Notes: generated from the letters alone by a model not told the origin. A stretch of 64,000 nt of DNA from Takakia lepidozioides (GCA_030704615.1 CM060732.1:40591053-40655052), one strand, 5' to 3'; positions 1 to 11,860 are shown, numbered from the stretch's first letter. A program made the numbers and translations.

Positions 1-161
1 TCCCAGCTCCTACTTAGATCAACGTGCTAAAGCTCTTCAGTTGCTGAAAGCCGTAGTCATCGCAATCTTTCAAAGCTGTCTAGTTTCTTATCGCTCGAAA
101 ACGGCGAATTGCCTTTGGGGATCCGTTTCGCTTCTTTTCTGCATCCACCAACAAGTTGTCA
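1..161 (+). promoter_or_regulatory. PAL upstream/5' leader region
   Basis: This is the 161 bases before the PAL start codon. It probably contains part of the 5' UTR, since no clear TATA box lies at a suitable distance. The core promoter may lie outside the window. Confidence 0.35.
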
Positions 162-2976
162 ATGGCAAACGGAGCTGAGGTGGTTGGCAATGGCTCCAAG
201 CATCACCCAGAGCTATGTCCTGAAAATTCTCTTTGCATTGGGGCTCAGCTCTCAGACCCTCTAAACTGGGGGAAGGTTGCCAAAGCTCTGCAATGCAGCC
301 ATCTGGAGGAGGTGAAGCAAATGGTGAATACTTTCTATACCGCAAAGGAGGTTGCCATCGAGGGTGTGAATTTGACGGTAGCTCAAGTGGCAGCAGTAGC
401 GCGTCGTCCTGAAGTCAGAGTAGAACTGGACGCTGCAAGAGCCAAGAACAGAGTAGATGAAAGCTCCAACTGGGTCCTTCAGAAGATCATGAATGGTGGA
501 GATATCTACGGGGTCACAACGGGTTTTGGAGCGACGTCTCACCGGCGGACCCAGCAGGGGAAGGAGCTCCAGAAAGAGCTTATCAGGTAATGTGCACGGA
601 GTCTCTGCTACCAACTTCAACTTATCCTTGAGAAATGGATTCAAGAGCACTCCTGCTCAAGGCTCTCAAATTCGATCATAACAGACAAAAGCATGTAATT
701 CAATGTGTTCTACAAGTAACTGACGGTCCTGGTAAGTGATCCATGGCTGGATAGACTAATGTCTTGAGAAAAACTACTTATCAGCTGCTGATGTTATGTG
801 TATCACACGTGCACAATTTATGAGTTCAGGTTTCTCAATGCCGGAGTCATTGGTGCCAAGGGCGACGGTAACACCCTGCCAGCATGCACCACGCGAGCGG
901 CCATGCTGGTGCGCACCAACACATTGATGCAAGGGTACTCAGGCATTCGTTGGGAAATTCTGGAAGCCATGCAAAAGCTTCTAAACTCTCATGTCACTCC
1001 GAAATTGCCGCTGAGAGGAACTGTCACTGCTTCAGGAGACCTTGTCCCTCTGTCTTATATTGCTGGTATGTTGGACGGTTGTATTCAGCTCTCTATGCAT
1101 CCAATGAACTCTTTTTATGCTTCCTGTGATTGTTCTGATGATTAGAACACTATTGAGCAATTGTCGATTCTCAATTGGCAGTGTGCCAACAGTTTTCAGA
1201 TAGGCAAGTAAAGCTTACAATGCCAGTCCTGTGATTGATGTGATAATGGTGCACTGAGAGCTTTTGCAACCCATTTTTGTCAAATGCAGGGCTCCTAACT
1301 GCCAGGCCCAACTCCAGAGCTGTCACTGAGAACGGAGAGGAGATTTCAGCTGTACAAGCTCTCAAGCTCGCTGGAGTTGAGAAGCCCTTTGAGCTGCAGC
1401 CAAAAGAGGGCCTCGCCCTCGTTAATGGGACGGCAGTGGGGTCAGGCTTGGCATCAACGGTCTGTTATGATGGAAATGTGTTAGCCCTACTTGCTGAGGT
1501 TCTCTCAGCCCTCTTTTGCGAGGTGATGCAAGGAAAGCCAGAGTTTGCTGATCCATTAACTCACAAGCTGAAGCACCACCCAGGTCAGATGGAGGCAGCA
1601 GCCATCATGGAGTGGATTCTCGATGGAAGCTCTTACATGAAGGCAGCTGCTGCATTGCACGAGACTGACCCGTTGAAGAAACCCAAGCAGGATCGTTATG
1701 CGCTGCGTACTTCCCCACAATGGCTGGGTCCGCAGGTACACCTCTTATGTGGTTCACAAATATATTTGGTTAAATAAAATGCCAGGGACTCTCAGTAGAT
1801 TCTCCTCGTGAGAATTTCAGCTGTGTCGCTCACATACGCATGTTTTCCCCAGGTTTGAATTTTGCTGGGCTGGATGTCCAACTGACAGCTTGATATTGCT
1901 TCTAGGTGGAGGCCATTCGCAATGCCACTCATGCCATTGAAAGGGAAATCAACTCTGTGAATGACAACCCAATTATTGATGCTGCTGGGGACCGGGCCCT
2001 CCACGGCGGCAACTTCCAAGGAACCCCTATTGGAGTGTCTATGGATAACATGCGCTTGGCCATAGCCGCAATCGGGAAGCTAATGTTTGCACAATTCTCC
2101 GAGCTTGTCAATGACTACTACAACAATGGGTTGCCCTCGAATCTAAGTGGAGGTCCTAACCCTAGTCTGGACTACGGCATGAAGGGAGGCGAGATAGCAA
2201 TGGCATCATACCTCTCGGAGCTCAACTACTTGGCCAACCCAGTGACCACCCATGTACAAAGTGCTGAGCAACACAACCAGGATGTGAACTCACTGGGATT
2301 AGTGTCAGCCAGAAAAACGGAGGAATCCATTGAGATTTTGAAGCTCATGAGCTCTACTTTCTTGGTTGGTCTCTGCCAGGCTGTTGACCTCCGACACATT
2401 GAGGAGACAATGCAGTCTACAGTCAAGCAAGTTGTTGCCCAGGTTGCCAAGAAGACACTTGTTACAGACGACAATGGCGCACTTTTGCCATCGCGTTTCT
2501 GCGAGAAGGACCTGCTGAGTGTGGTGGATCGCCAGCCTGTTTTCAGCTACATCGACGATGTTACGAGTGCAACCTACCCCCTCATGCAGAAGTTGAGGGA
2601 AGTGTTGGTGGACCACTCCCTTAAAAACCCCGAGAATGAGAAGTTGGAATCTACCTCTGTTTTTCGCAGGATTTCAATATTTGAGGAGGAATTACAAGCG
2701 CAGCTGAACACCACGGTGCCTCTGGTCCGGGATGCCTATGATTATAAGGGGTATTCTCCAGTCCCCAACCGTATTCACGACTGTAGGACATACCCCCTGT
2801 ACAAGTTTGTTCGTTCAGAGTTGGGCACCCAGCTGCTGTCAGGCATGAGGAAAGTGTCTCCTGGACAGGAGATCGAGAAGGTGTATAGTGCCTTTTCTGA
2901 GGGGAAGCTTGTGGCACCATTGCTCCAATGTGTTGAAGGGTGGACTGGAACTCCAGGACCATTTGCAGAATGCTAG
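162..2976 (+). CDS. PAL: Phenylalanine ammonia-lyase (PAL), four exons
   Basis: The enzyme deaminates L-phenylalanine to trans-cinnamate, the entry step of phenylpropanoid metabolism. Exons are 162-586, 830-1065, 1290-1735 and 1906-2976; they join in frame to 725 residues, the usual family length. The start is the first ATG in a good plant context (tcaATGGC). Visible hallmarks are the GVTTGFG loop, the Ala-Ser-Gly triad ([14 protein letters not shown]) that forms the MIO prosthetic group, NGTAVGS, and [13 protein letters not shown]. The selectivity residue in RFLNAG is Phe, as in phenylalanine-specific enzymes; grass-type bifunctional PTAL has His there. Intron 1 splits that Arg codon in phase 2, the position of the widely conserved PAL intron. 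The other two introns are absent from most seed-plant PALs that I know. All catalytic regions look intact, so the gene is probably functional. Confidence 0.97.
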
Positions 2977-3847
2977 AGGCTACGTTGAGATTTATTTGCC
3001 TATGCGTAGTATAGCAGAGTAAATCAGTGAAGAATCAGAGTGTGCATAGTAGTAACCCATTCTTTCACAGAAGTACAAAACAAAATGTATGCTGCTCTCT
3101 GGATCCACCCAGACAGACACTACTGTCACTGCCAGTTGTGACAAACTAGGAAGTAGCACATACTGTGAATAACTTTGGAATATCTTGAATACATTTGTTC
3201 ACGATTCAAGCCTGCAGGCTACAACATAGGTGTGCCATGCAATGGCATTGACTGATTGATCCCAAATTTTTTTGGGGATTTTATATGGATGCCCATGACG
3301 GAGGGATTAGGAATTGGATGGCTGAATTGTTTTTCATAATTTTAGGAAGAGAGATTTTGGCCTACCCAAAGAATCCCCCCAATTTTGTCACTACAAAGGA
3401 GCCCACTTGAACACATTTCAGAAAAAACTGAAATTTTCTGAGAATGTGTGTTATGAGGTATGGAACAACATTCTTGAGACTCTCAAAAAAACAAAAATTA
3501 AAACTGTCCAAATATGAGCAAGAAACTACTTTTTTTTGGCACTTATTTCTCAGTGAAGAGGTTTTTCTGTCCTCCCTCTACACTTTATATCTTCAGATCT
3601 AGCTTTTTTATAATCTTGGATTTTGATGAAACTTTTTGGGTAGGTGGGGAGTAATTCCAACGGTCAGTTTTACAGGGGCACAGAGAAACTCCACATAAAA
3701 ACGTTTTTGTGGGCCAGGGTCATATTTTCCAAGTAGAGGGTGAAAATGAGTTTTGGCACTTGAGGGTTAAAGGGAAGATAATAGAAATAATGTAAGAACT
3801 TAATGCACACTACAACCTCTGACAGGATGGTATGCAGGTTTCTGGCA
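2977..3847. other. Intergenic, AT-rich, PAL 3' side
   Basis: No credible coding sequence was seen on either strand. The first few hundred bases should hold the PAL 3' UTR. Several A- and T-runs occur, but no repeat structure that I could define. Confidence 0.4.
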
Positions 3848-4560
3848 TGTCAAATATTCCCCACCCCCTCTTAAGAGGGACATGGAACTGAAGGAGTGTA
3901 AACTTCAGTCGGGATTACACGACAAGGTGTGCAACTCCACTTGGGATTACACGACAAGGTGTGTAACTCCACTCGGTGTAACTCTTACTTGGTCTCGGAA
4001 TTTGACTAAGTCCAAAGTTGGCTAAGTATAAAATGGACTAACCACAGGTACATGAGAAACCGGGGTTACACCAATGGAGGGTTACACCAACCAGGGTTTC
4101 ACAACAAACCCTGAACCTCATCACCTTGCGATGCTACCACCTTACCATCATACTACTCGGATTCTTAAGTATTTAATAGTCAAACCCGAGATAAGAGGGG
4201 GTGGGGAGGATTTGACAGTGGCCCCGCCGGAGGAGCCCAAGCTGCCGGAATCCGGCGAAGGACCGTCAGATCATGGGCGTCCATTAAGTTCTTACATTAT
4301 TCCTATTGTCTTGCAGTCACTTTCAAAATCAGCAAAGAGTCAAGATATGCGGCTTTAAATCAACGTCACATTGAGGGTTGGGGCTTACATTTACATTAAG
4401 CTCATGGTGTTCTCTTCATTAATAGAGCTTTGGTCCTTGTCCTGTTTGCATTGCCCCGGGGACGAAGACCCCTAAGTAGTAAGTAAAGTACTTACTAACA
4501 AACACAAGAGTACCTAGTAAGGAGGAAGGCCTTCACACTCGAGTCATTACAAACATTGTC
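3848..4560 (+). repeat. Possible solo LTR or LTR-derived sequence
   Basis: The block opens with TGTCAAATATTCCCC, resembling the start of many plant LTRs. It contains a TATAAAA box near 4027 after a tandem repeat, and GC-rich text near 4210-4280 that could be the U5 side. No internal gag-pol and no matching second LTR were seen. I could not find a convincing target-site duplication, so both boundaries are tentative. Confidence 0.25.
3911..3974 (+). repeat. Tandem repeat, 2 x 32 bp
   Basis: Two adjacent 32-base units begin GGGATTACACGACAAGGTGT and differ at about two positions. The first is 3911-3942 and the second 3943-3974. A partial further copy (GGTGTAACTC) follows. They lie just upstream of a TATAAAA motif, as enhancer-like repeats do in some LTRs. 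Confidence 0.8.
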
Positions 4561-6040
4561 ACCTGTAAGTAAAAAATAATGTTTTGCAATATATATTACA
4601 ATTTCAAGGTGAAAGTTTTTACCGGCGAGCCCGACCGGTCAAGCGGTTTACACAATGGTTATTTCTCAAATCCCTGTGATACACCTTAATCCACAGGGTT
4701 TACACATGAATGTCCAGAGTGTACAGTCGAGGATGGGCGAGTCTAGGAGATTGCTGAGTTCTCTGTGCCACAAAATCTGTCTGGATGTCATTTCTAAGTT
4801 TCTGAACGCATGCGCAGACACAGCATTCGCGGATGGCTCGCAAACGACTGTGAGCTGAGCGATTGCCTCAATTGGAGACGCCTATGCTACAATTTCCAAG
4901 CCCCGAGCTTTCCCTGGCACCTTCGATCGGCCCGAGTTATGCACATTACTTCAAGCTTGCCGGCGACTGGAGGATGATTGTAGGTGCGTCATCTAGACAA
5001 CGATGACACAGAGGGCATAGATAATCCCGGGAATGTATCCAAGGATAGTCAGTAGCAGACATATCCAGAATTGCACCTGCAATCACACAGCAACATTGCG
5101 CCAAGTTAGGCAAAGTCGACCATGAGAGAGCCATTTTCCCCGAGTTCATGGTGTTCAGCAAACAGAAACAAATTCTTCACATGAATGATAAAACCGTCTA
5201 CCGCGAAGTTGGAATCATATCATGGCTCTGCAACACTCACATTTGCTAAATCCTAAAAGACGTGAGCTTCTTTGTAGCTAGACACGGATTCTAATTTCAG
5301 GCTACTTGACCGGATTCGGCTCAAGGTGCAGTTAGAGCCAAGGCCTGCAAGACTGGAACTTCATTGCTGGTGAGTGTTAGAGCTGCTTACCCCGCAACCA
5401 AACTTGAAAAAGACGCCGAGAGGTGGCAGGAGGATGGCCAATATAATGTCCACAAGGGTATAAGCCACACCCATCTTTCTGGAACTTAAAAGCTGAAATG
5501 TGAAATTTCACAAGAGATTCACTACGCCAGTCTTTCAGGAACAGTAATCGGAGTAGCAGACAGCAGATTGCAGAAGCGCTGCGGGTACGGCAAGATCGCT
5601 GGGGAGCAGAATAAGCACGATGCAGAAGTGTTTGCGACTGAATCTATATACCCACACACAGCTGCCCACGTATGCATGGGCCGCGTGGCGCATGCAGGCA
5701 CAGTGTCCCATGCATGTGTCGTGAGCTCAGAGCTCCACGTGGCGAATGGAAAGCAGCTGCCTCCTTGCTTCTTTCCACCACTTAGTCATCCGGTAGGGCC
5801 AAGCATCTTTTGACTCTGAGTAAATTCTGAGTGGAGTTATAAACCGTGTTCGCATCTTCTCCATATGTGTAACTTATTACGTGCTACAAAGGTAGAATCA
5901 CTCGCCACCACAATGTCATCTTTGATCCTGTCCAAGATAATATGTACCCATTCCTAAATATGCTTCACCAGCACATCCATTTTCAACCCGTAGAACACTG
6001 GCAATTTTTTTCTTTGTAATTCAAGGAGCCTCCCTGGCCG
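4561..6040. other. Intergenic, nothing recognised
   Basis: Several short open frames occur (for example 4655-4858 plus and 4946-5161 minus), but none shows a family motif, splice structure or domain. I see no supported feature here. Confidence 0.4.
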
Positions 6041-6140
6041 CAAGGTTCCCCCGATTTACAGGAAGTACCTTCCGCTTTTGGAAGGGTCCCCCAATTTGCG
6101 GGAAGTACCTTCTGCGTGTGGAAGGGTCCCCCGATTTGCG
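6041..6140 (+). repeat. Tandem repeat, about 2.5 x 40 bp
   Basis: A 40-base unit built around GAAGGGTCCCCC and GGAAGTACCTTC is repeated at about 6041-6080, 6081-6120 and partially at 6121-6140, with moderate divergence. No open frame crosses it convincingly. Confidence 0.75.
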
Positions 6141-6427
6141 GGGCAAGGAGCAGGAAAGAAAAATTTCCCAGTTTTTCACGTTGGGGGAATGTTCACCGCC
6201 CTCGTTGCCGGTGCTCTCAAATTCAGGAAGGGCCTTGGGAACTACCCTTCCCTAATACTGAGTTATGGATTGCAAGCCAAAAAGATGTTGTCCGTATATC
6301 ATTGGTGACTGACTGGCCACTACCCTTTTATGCCTAAAAATAAAAAAAAGTGCAGATCTTCATATATTTAACCCTTAATTTCCTTTAACTTCCTAGTAGA
6401 AGATGCAATTTTTCACTCTAACAACTT

Positions 6428-7950
6428 TTTTTTTTGTTTTTTAAAGGAAAGGGGATGGATGCCCTTTTAATAATATTAAATAAATAGAGTTTTACAAAAT
6501 GGTGGAAAAAATAACCACCTAGGGGCCATGAAGGCGTAGTGCGGGGAACTTCCCCGGAACCGTAGCAAAGTCTAGCTAGAGAAAGTTGGGGGAGACATAT
6601 ATAGAAGCAGGTGTCTAAGTGCCTGATGGCAAGGGGGGGGGGCCTAAGAAGAGAATGTTGGGTGAAAATCTAAGGGAGCCATAAGAGGGTAAGAGCTATC
6701 TAGAAGAGGAATTTGAGGAGAAGAACATGCAAGAACAAAAAGAGAAGCTGGAGCTACTCGCAGAGGTGAGATAGGTGAGAGTGATGAGGCGGGGCCTCCA
6801 ATAACTAGATGTCCGATTCTGCTATGAATTTGAGCTAGAATTTAAGTTGAGCTTTGAACATAGGATCCCTAGAGCGCTTGTGGTTTCAGTTGTGCTCCCA
6901 TTCTTTGCCTTCAGCTGGGGTCTTGCCATTGCGCAGGGATGGTGTCTCTCCATCGAACCTCGGGGGGTTCACTATTCATATAAATCTCATAACATGTGCG
7001 ATCAAGACATGTTTATTAATACCTCTGTACTCAGCATTGTACACTGATATTGACCCCTTGTATGTATTTTAATTACGAATTTACCCATCCCTTGTGTATA
7101 AAAACTTGTACAAAATTTTTATTTAAAAAAAAGTCCCTCCCCGCACAAAAAAAGAGAAAAATTTAAGTCTTAGGGTCAATCCCATCAACAAATGCAGAAA
7201 AAAATAAAAATAAAATAAAAATCCTCTTATATGTTTTTATAGATCTTTGTAAAGTTTATGTAAATGCATTATCCCCTACGTATACTTCAATATTTTAACC
7301 AATCATAACCCTTCCCATACATATATTTCGTGCAATTGTTCAAAAACCCCTCTCCGGTAAAGTATTGATCGCAGATGGTGTTCTAGCCTAATGAAGAATG
7401 AACCCCCCCCCCCCCCCCGAGCATTGAACATAGTTGGAAACGCGGGTGCAAAGTAGCCTGCTCTTGCCCCAGGTGAGGTCGAAATCTTGGAGCAATTTAG
7501 CCTTGCGTTGAGCCGAGGATTTGGAAATAGCTGCACACAAGATAACCCATGCCTTTCTGATTCCCTCAGTCATCAGATCAAGGTAAATATTGAACATGAT
7601 TGTTCTGATGCTGGGGGCCTCCCCTGCTACCTGTTTTTACAATGAGATTTCTAGATATTCCAAAATGTATGGGCCTTAAGACAAGTCCAGAGGGGGAGGA
7701 CAACATTGGTAGCCCTGGGTTGATGTTGACTAGGAACTGGGAAATGGGAAGAGGAATGTGGTGTACCATGGGGCATTGTACCAAGCAGTGTTCAATCGTT
7801 TCCACGGAGTGGCGACAGATGGAACAATGTTGAGGCCCATCCCAAAAGTTACTGCTGATAGGCAGAATCTTAGGTGCCATTTTCCACCGAAACTTTGGCT
7901 GTTTTTTTTTTTTGCCATATGTCTTTCCAAATGAAGTTCCACTCACTTCT
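6428..7950 (-). mobile_element. L1-type LINE remnant, 3' half, broken frames
   Basis: On the minus strand, 7946-7578 encodes a reverse-transcriptase zinc-binding (zf-RVT) module: CSICRHSVETIEHCLVQCPM, the C-x2-C-x7-H-x4-C pattern that follows the RT domain in plant L1 elements. A C-terminal block (LDLMTEGIRKAWVILCAA) continues in another frame near 7597-7480. A GGGC/GCCC hairpin and A-rich end lie at about 6470-6428 and resemble two further copies in the window. Frameshifts and stops show that it is dead. Joining the zinc-binding region to the 6.43-kb end as one element is inference. Confidence 0.6.
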
Positions 7951-8242
7951 GCCTCCTAGCGTGGCATCTTATTTTTGCTGCCATTTTTGAGGAAGGATAT
8001 GAGGGGTAAGAGCAGGGAGTATCTTTTTTGACTCTGTAAGCGAAGAACAAGTTCTATAGAAGTATCATGAGGCTACCCGCTACCAGCATTCATCCACTAA
8101 AAATGACCGTACATGTACATCACCAGAGTTGTGCGGGTATATCATATACCTGGATATACCCACAGGGTATATCAGGGTATAATCATTTAACAATAACCAG
8201 GCTTTTTTGCTTACCCACCATTAGAATATAACTCTAGGATAA
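7951..8242. other. Intergenic with short GGGTATATC palindromic repeats
   Basis: Around 8137-8181 the motif GGGTATATC and its complement recur four or five times in both orientations, which could fold into small hairpins. Nothing else was recognised. Confidence 0.4.
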
Positions 8243-9734
8243 TTAACCCCTTATGGACGAGGCGACCCGTTTCGGGTCGCATCAGGGTGGCTACAGAATT
8301 CATCCACGATGTAACTTCGTCGGATGACATCGGATGAAAACAATTTCTGAACGAAAGTTGTGCGCCCTGATGTCATGCACTCCCCTGTCTTTATGGCACC
8401 CTAAAATAATAAAATCCCTGCCGTCAGTGATTTTTTTTAGTGTGCAGGGGCACCTAAATTTGGGTGGTTCACGGCCCTCCAGCACCTTTGACCTAGTGAC
8501 GTGGCAGGCTAAAGGGGTGAGGGGGCGATCAAAAGCCGGCGATGGTTGCATGTCCACCCGTGCGGACACACCCAGGCACCCGAAATAATGATGATGACGG
8601 GCCCGGCAGGTGGCGGGAGCGGCTGGGTATCTTCTCGGGCACAGAGTCTCCAGCCTTCCTTGCATCGTTGCTTACGGGCAATTTCTCTCGATTGTCGCTG
8701 CTTTATGTTTTTGCTGCGCTTGTTTTTGCTATCGTCGCATGCAAGTGATTTGCAGGGGGGGGGCTTCTATGTGTGCTCATTATGAGCGCAACTCGAGCTG
8801 CACAGCCACACATTTTCCATGCAGGAACCAGCAGGAGTTGTTCCGTTTTGCGAGATATGGCCTTGGAACTTGATCTTCCTGCTTTTTGTGCATTGACGAT
8901 GCTGTTAGGGTTGGCGTTGCTGCTTGTACTACCTGCCGTCACAGATGCTAATGCGCGCTGCTTTTGTGTGTGTTCATGTGTGCTGCATTTCTGTATCTTC
9001 ATCTCGCATGTTTTCTACATAGGCTTGCATTCATTGGGGTGAGTTGGGGTAATCTGTGTGGGGGTTAGGCAATGGATGGCACCTAAACGCAAAGCCTTGG
9101 ATGCAGGTGAGCCACCACCACCTCCACTCGAGCTTGTAGGTGCAGCGGAGATTATAAGGGATTGGGCTGTGATGGAGCAGCATTGCACTGAGGAGCAGTA
9201 CAAGGTAATCTTAGGTTGCCTGTGTCCAGAGTTCTTGTGTAGTTTGCCTCCACCGCACCGCCACTTGCGAATCGGTGGCCTCGTCATCCACGTCCTTACA
9301 ATTTCCGCTTCTTGTTTAGGCGTCAAGTCGCTCTTGTTCTTGGTTGGAGAGAGAGACGAGAGGAAAGAGACAAGGAGGGTTTTAGTGACGCCGTGAATTT
9401 GGTTATGAGAGAAGATGTCTGGCCCGATGCCGACAGTCATATGCTGTATCAATGAAAAATCATTTAGCCAGGCCAATTGCTTGATCAAACCATTTTTTCA
9501 CTCCAAAACTAGAGCACAATAAATATTTACAGCTTACATTTTTGTTTTAATCTTCCTAATGACATGGTGAAATCACTTGAAAGTCTTACAGTGGATTCCT
9601 GAAGTAGGTAGGATTACTTTCATACGGTTCATCCCCCTAGATGTTTGCCAAATGTCAGATATGCCCTCAAACATGAGGACATGTTCCGTTTTGGCATTGG
9701 CCCACCAAAAACGGGCTCGACCATTAGGGGTTAA
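8243..9734. mobile_element. piggyBac-like TTAA-flanked element, non-autonomous
   Basis: TTAA occurs at 8243-8246 and 9731-9734. Immediately inside are inverted ends: CCCCTTATGGACGAG at the left, and CCCCTAATGGTCGAG reading in from the right (13 of 15 identical). Both are followed by CCCGTTT and GGGT text. A TTAA target duplication plus C-rich termini is the signature of the piggyBac superfamily. The 1,484-bp interior has no intact transposase. A short coding-like exon at 9076-9204 could be a leftover of one. The superfamily call rests on the termini and target site only. Confidence 0.65.
9076..9204 (+). pseudogene. Coding-like exon inside the piggyBac-like element
   Basis: The frame reads MAPKRKALDAGEPPPPP and continues to a clean donor (AAG|GTAATC) at 9204/9205, giving 43 residues. 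The PKRK patch resembles a nuclear localisation signal. Its position inside the element suggests the N-terminus of a transposase or a captured exon. I do not recognise the protein, and no second exon was found before the right end. Confidence 0.3.
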
Positions 9735-10274
9735 CAGATAATTATCTTTGTCCTGTATAGGATGTGGATTTACTCTGCCCCCAAGTAGGTAAGTGTTAGC
9801 TCAAAGGATATATCCCTGACCTGTTAATCATTCCAATGCCCCAACCTAGGTAATCCATTGGGCCACCTCACTTCATACCTAAGAGGTAGTTGATGGCCCC
9901 ACACCACCTTGCCACACCTATTTCAAGCCTATTCAAGCTTGGCCAAGCCCCATAGCTTGTGACACTTGTAATTCAATAAAGCACCGGTCAAAAAATCTCT
10001 TTGTGGTTTCAGGGCGCGTGAATGGCACCAGAGAGCCCTGGTAGGTGCCTTACATTGCGTAAGCGCCCTGTAGAGCATGGCGGGGGTGCTTACACAATGT
10101 AAGAGGGCTTACCAATCCAATCTATAGAGAAAGGACACGTGTGATTTTTCTCCCTATGCTTCACGAACGGTAAGGCCCCTACATGCGGGCACAATATTTG
10201 GGTCGGGCTGCCAACCTCGGGCTAACGCCTTTAGCAGCCAACCCTGAAATCGTGGAACGCCCTTGTGCAAGGGC
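9735..10274. other. Intergenic, small inverted repeat near 10.06 kb
   Basis: No gene was seen. CTTACATTG at about 10050 and CAATGTAAG at about 10100 form a short inverted repeat around a GC-rich spacer. Confidence 0.4.
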
Positions 10275-10733
10275 CTTAGAGCATCTCCAAGGGTGGCCTC
10301 TAAATCTGCCCCCCTATTGAAGCTATGGCGGCCCACTTGGTGTGTCTATGAAAATGAACTGTAGCTGTGGCCCATGTAGCTGTGGCCCACCTATTCACAT
10401 TGAGTTCTCCCCTCCATAACAGGCACAAGCCACGTGTTGGTTGTGTGCACATACTACGTGTTGCGCGCTGCCATGAGTGACACAATGACCTTGAGAATTT
10501 GGTCGAGGCCATGCCGCGTGTTGCCAACCGGAGCTCCCGGATGGTCAACATTTGTTGACTTCCGCAAGCATGTGCAAGGCCTGCATCCTCCACCAAATTG
10601 GTAGTAATGTTTGCCGGTGGCTTAAGTGCCGTGCAGGGTGACTGCTGGGGTGCAGCTTTGAGCAACTTCAGCGACGACATCTGCAGCTTGCCGTTGCAGC
10701 GCGGCATGCCGTGACGGCCGGAAATGCTCTAAG
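10275..10733. mobile_element. Short element with terminal inverted repeats (GAGCATYTCC ends)
   Basis: The left end reads CTTAGAGCATCTCC and the right end reads, inverted, CTTAGAGCATTTCC, spanning about 459 bp with no transposase. Ends of this kind (gagcatctcc) are common on small plant DNA elements. The flanking TTA/TAA is part of the inverted repeat, so I cannot prove a target duplication. A second GAGCATCTCC abuts at 10733, but its other end was not found. Confidence 0.5.
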
Positions 10734-11794
10734 AGCATCTCCTACAGTGCAAGCCAAAAATGCCCCGCCAAGGACACTTTGCGGGCCCGTTTGGAGGGGC
10801 CAATTTCCAATATTGCGGAGTAGAGAAAAACCCCTACCCTGCAAGCATGGTGCCTCGCTATCTTGGCCTTGCTCATAGGTTTGGGCCCGCCCTGCTCCGC
10901 AGGCAGTAGGTACTTTGGCCATAGAGAACTTGGAGTAGAGTTGTTGCCATGGCTACGTGCGCGGAGTAATGAGGGTGGCAGACACGTGTAGTTAGGAGAA
11001 GGGTTCAAACATTTGGCGGGCCAAGTTTGGAGCCTGCTAGATAAGCCCCAATGTAGTGGGGCAAATGCCAATTTGAGCGGCCCGTCACACATTATTTGAC
11101 CTTATTGCACCCTTGGGTTTAGTTTGGGCCCATCTTTCAGGGGACTAGATAGGCGCCAGCCTGGTGTCTTTACCAGTGTTGGGCGGGTACACAGGTCACA
11201 CCACGGTATGTCCATCCCTGATCGCGGGGCCCATCCATACCTCTTACCCGGCCCAAGACTTGCCTAGGTGGGTTTGGCTCTCCGAAGGACCCGCCCCAAG
11301 ACCTGTATAGGCGGGTTAGAGGTGTGGGAGGGAAAGGGGGGGGGGGGGTGGGCTTGTGAACTGAGGAGAATGAGGGCATGTGAAGAGGTGGCCCAGGTTG
11401 GTGATGACTAGCGCTAGTTAATGAAATAAGGGCAAAGATCATGACTCGGGTACTTTAGCAATTGGAGTCATTTAAATATATATATTTTAAATTAAATTCA
11501 TGACCTGCCCTTACACATGACCGGGCTTCTATAACAACAAACCCTTGATATCCATGACCGGCAATGAAAAAATGAACATAGACTATGCATATCCGCCGGA
11601 CAACAAAAATCTTAATATCCTCACAAGTCCGGGCCGGCGGGCTTCTAGTGGGTTTCCATATTGACAAGTCCGGGCCCATAGGTCATGATCTCAGTAACGT
11701 ACTGGCCCAACACTGGTCTGTACCGTGCTACAGGAGATACTCTTACGCGATCAGCCCTCTTGTTCCAAAGTTGTTTGTGCTCCGCAACAATTAT
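10734..11794. other. GC-richer intergenic stretch, nothing recognised
   Basis: The sequence is noticeably richer in G and C than its neighbours, with a G-run near 11336-11349. Several open frames exist on the minus strand, but they are proline- and arginine-rich composition artefacts with no family motif. Confidence 0.35.
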
Positions 11795-11860
11795 TATTAT
11801 TTTAAAAAAGAAAGAAAGAAAGGGGACGGTGGCCCTTTTAATCAAATTAATAATAAAGAA
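11795..11860 (-). repeat. L1-like 3' terminus with hairpin and A-rich tail
   Basis: On the minus strand the text TTAAAAGGGCCACCGTCCCC is followed by a CTTT-rich and A-rich end. Similar termini lie near 6428-6470 and 56281-56330. This looks like the 3' end of a LINE insertion whose body I cannot trace further upstream. Confidence 0.4.

Noticed and set aside
4074-4358. 94-codon plus-strand open frame as a gene
   Set aside because: It overlaps the LTR-like repeat region, is low-complexity (Pro/His/Glu-rich) and has no family motif.
9015-9488. 157-codon minus-strand open frame
   Set aside because: It is antisense to the better PKRK exon, glycine-run rich, unrecognised, and inside a transposon.
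10300-11092. Series of minus-strand frames as a gene
   Set aside because: They arise from GC-rich composition, have no splice logic, and overlap the GAGCATYTCC element.
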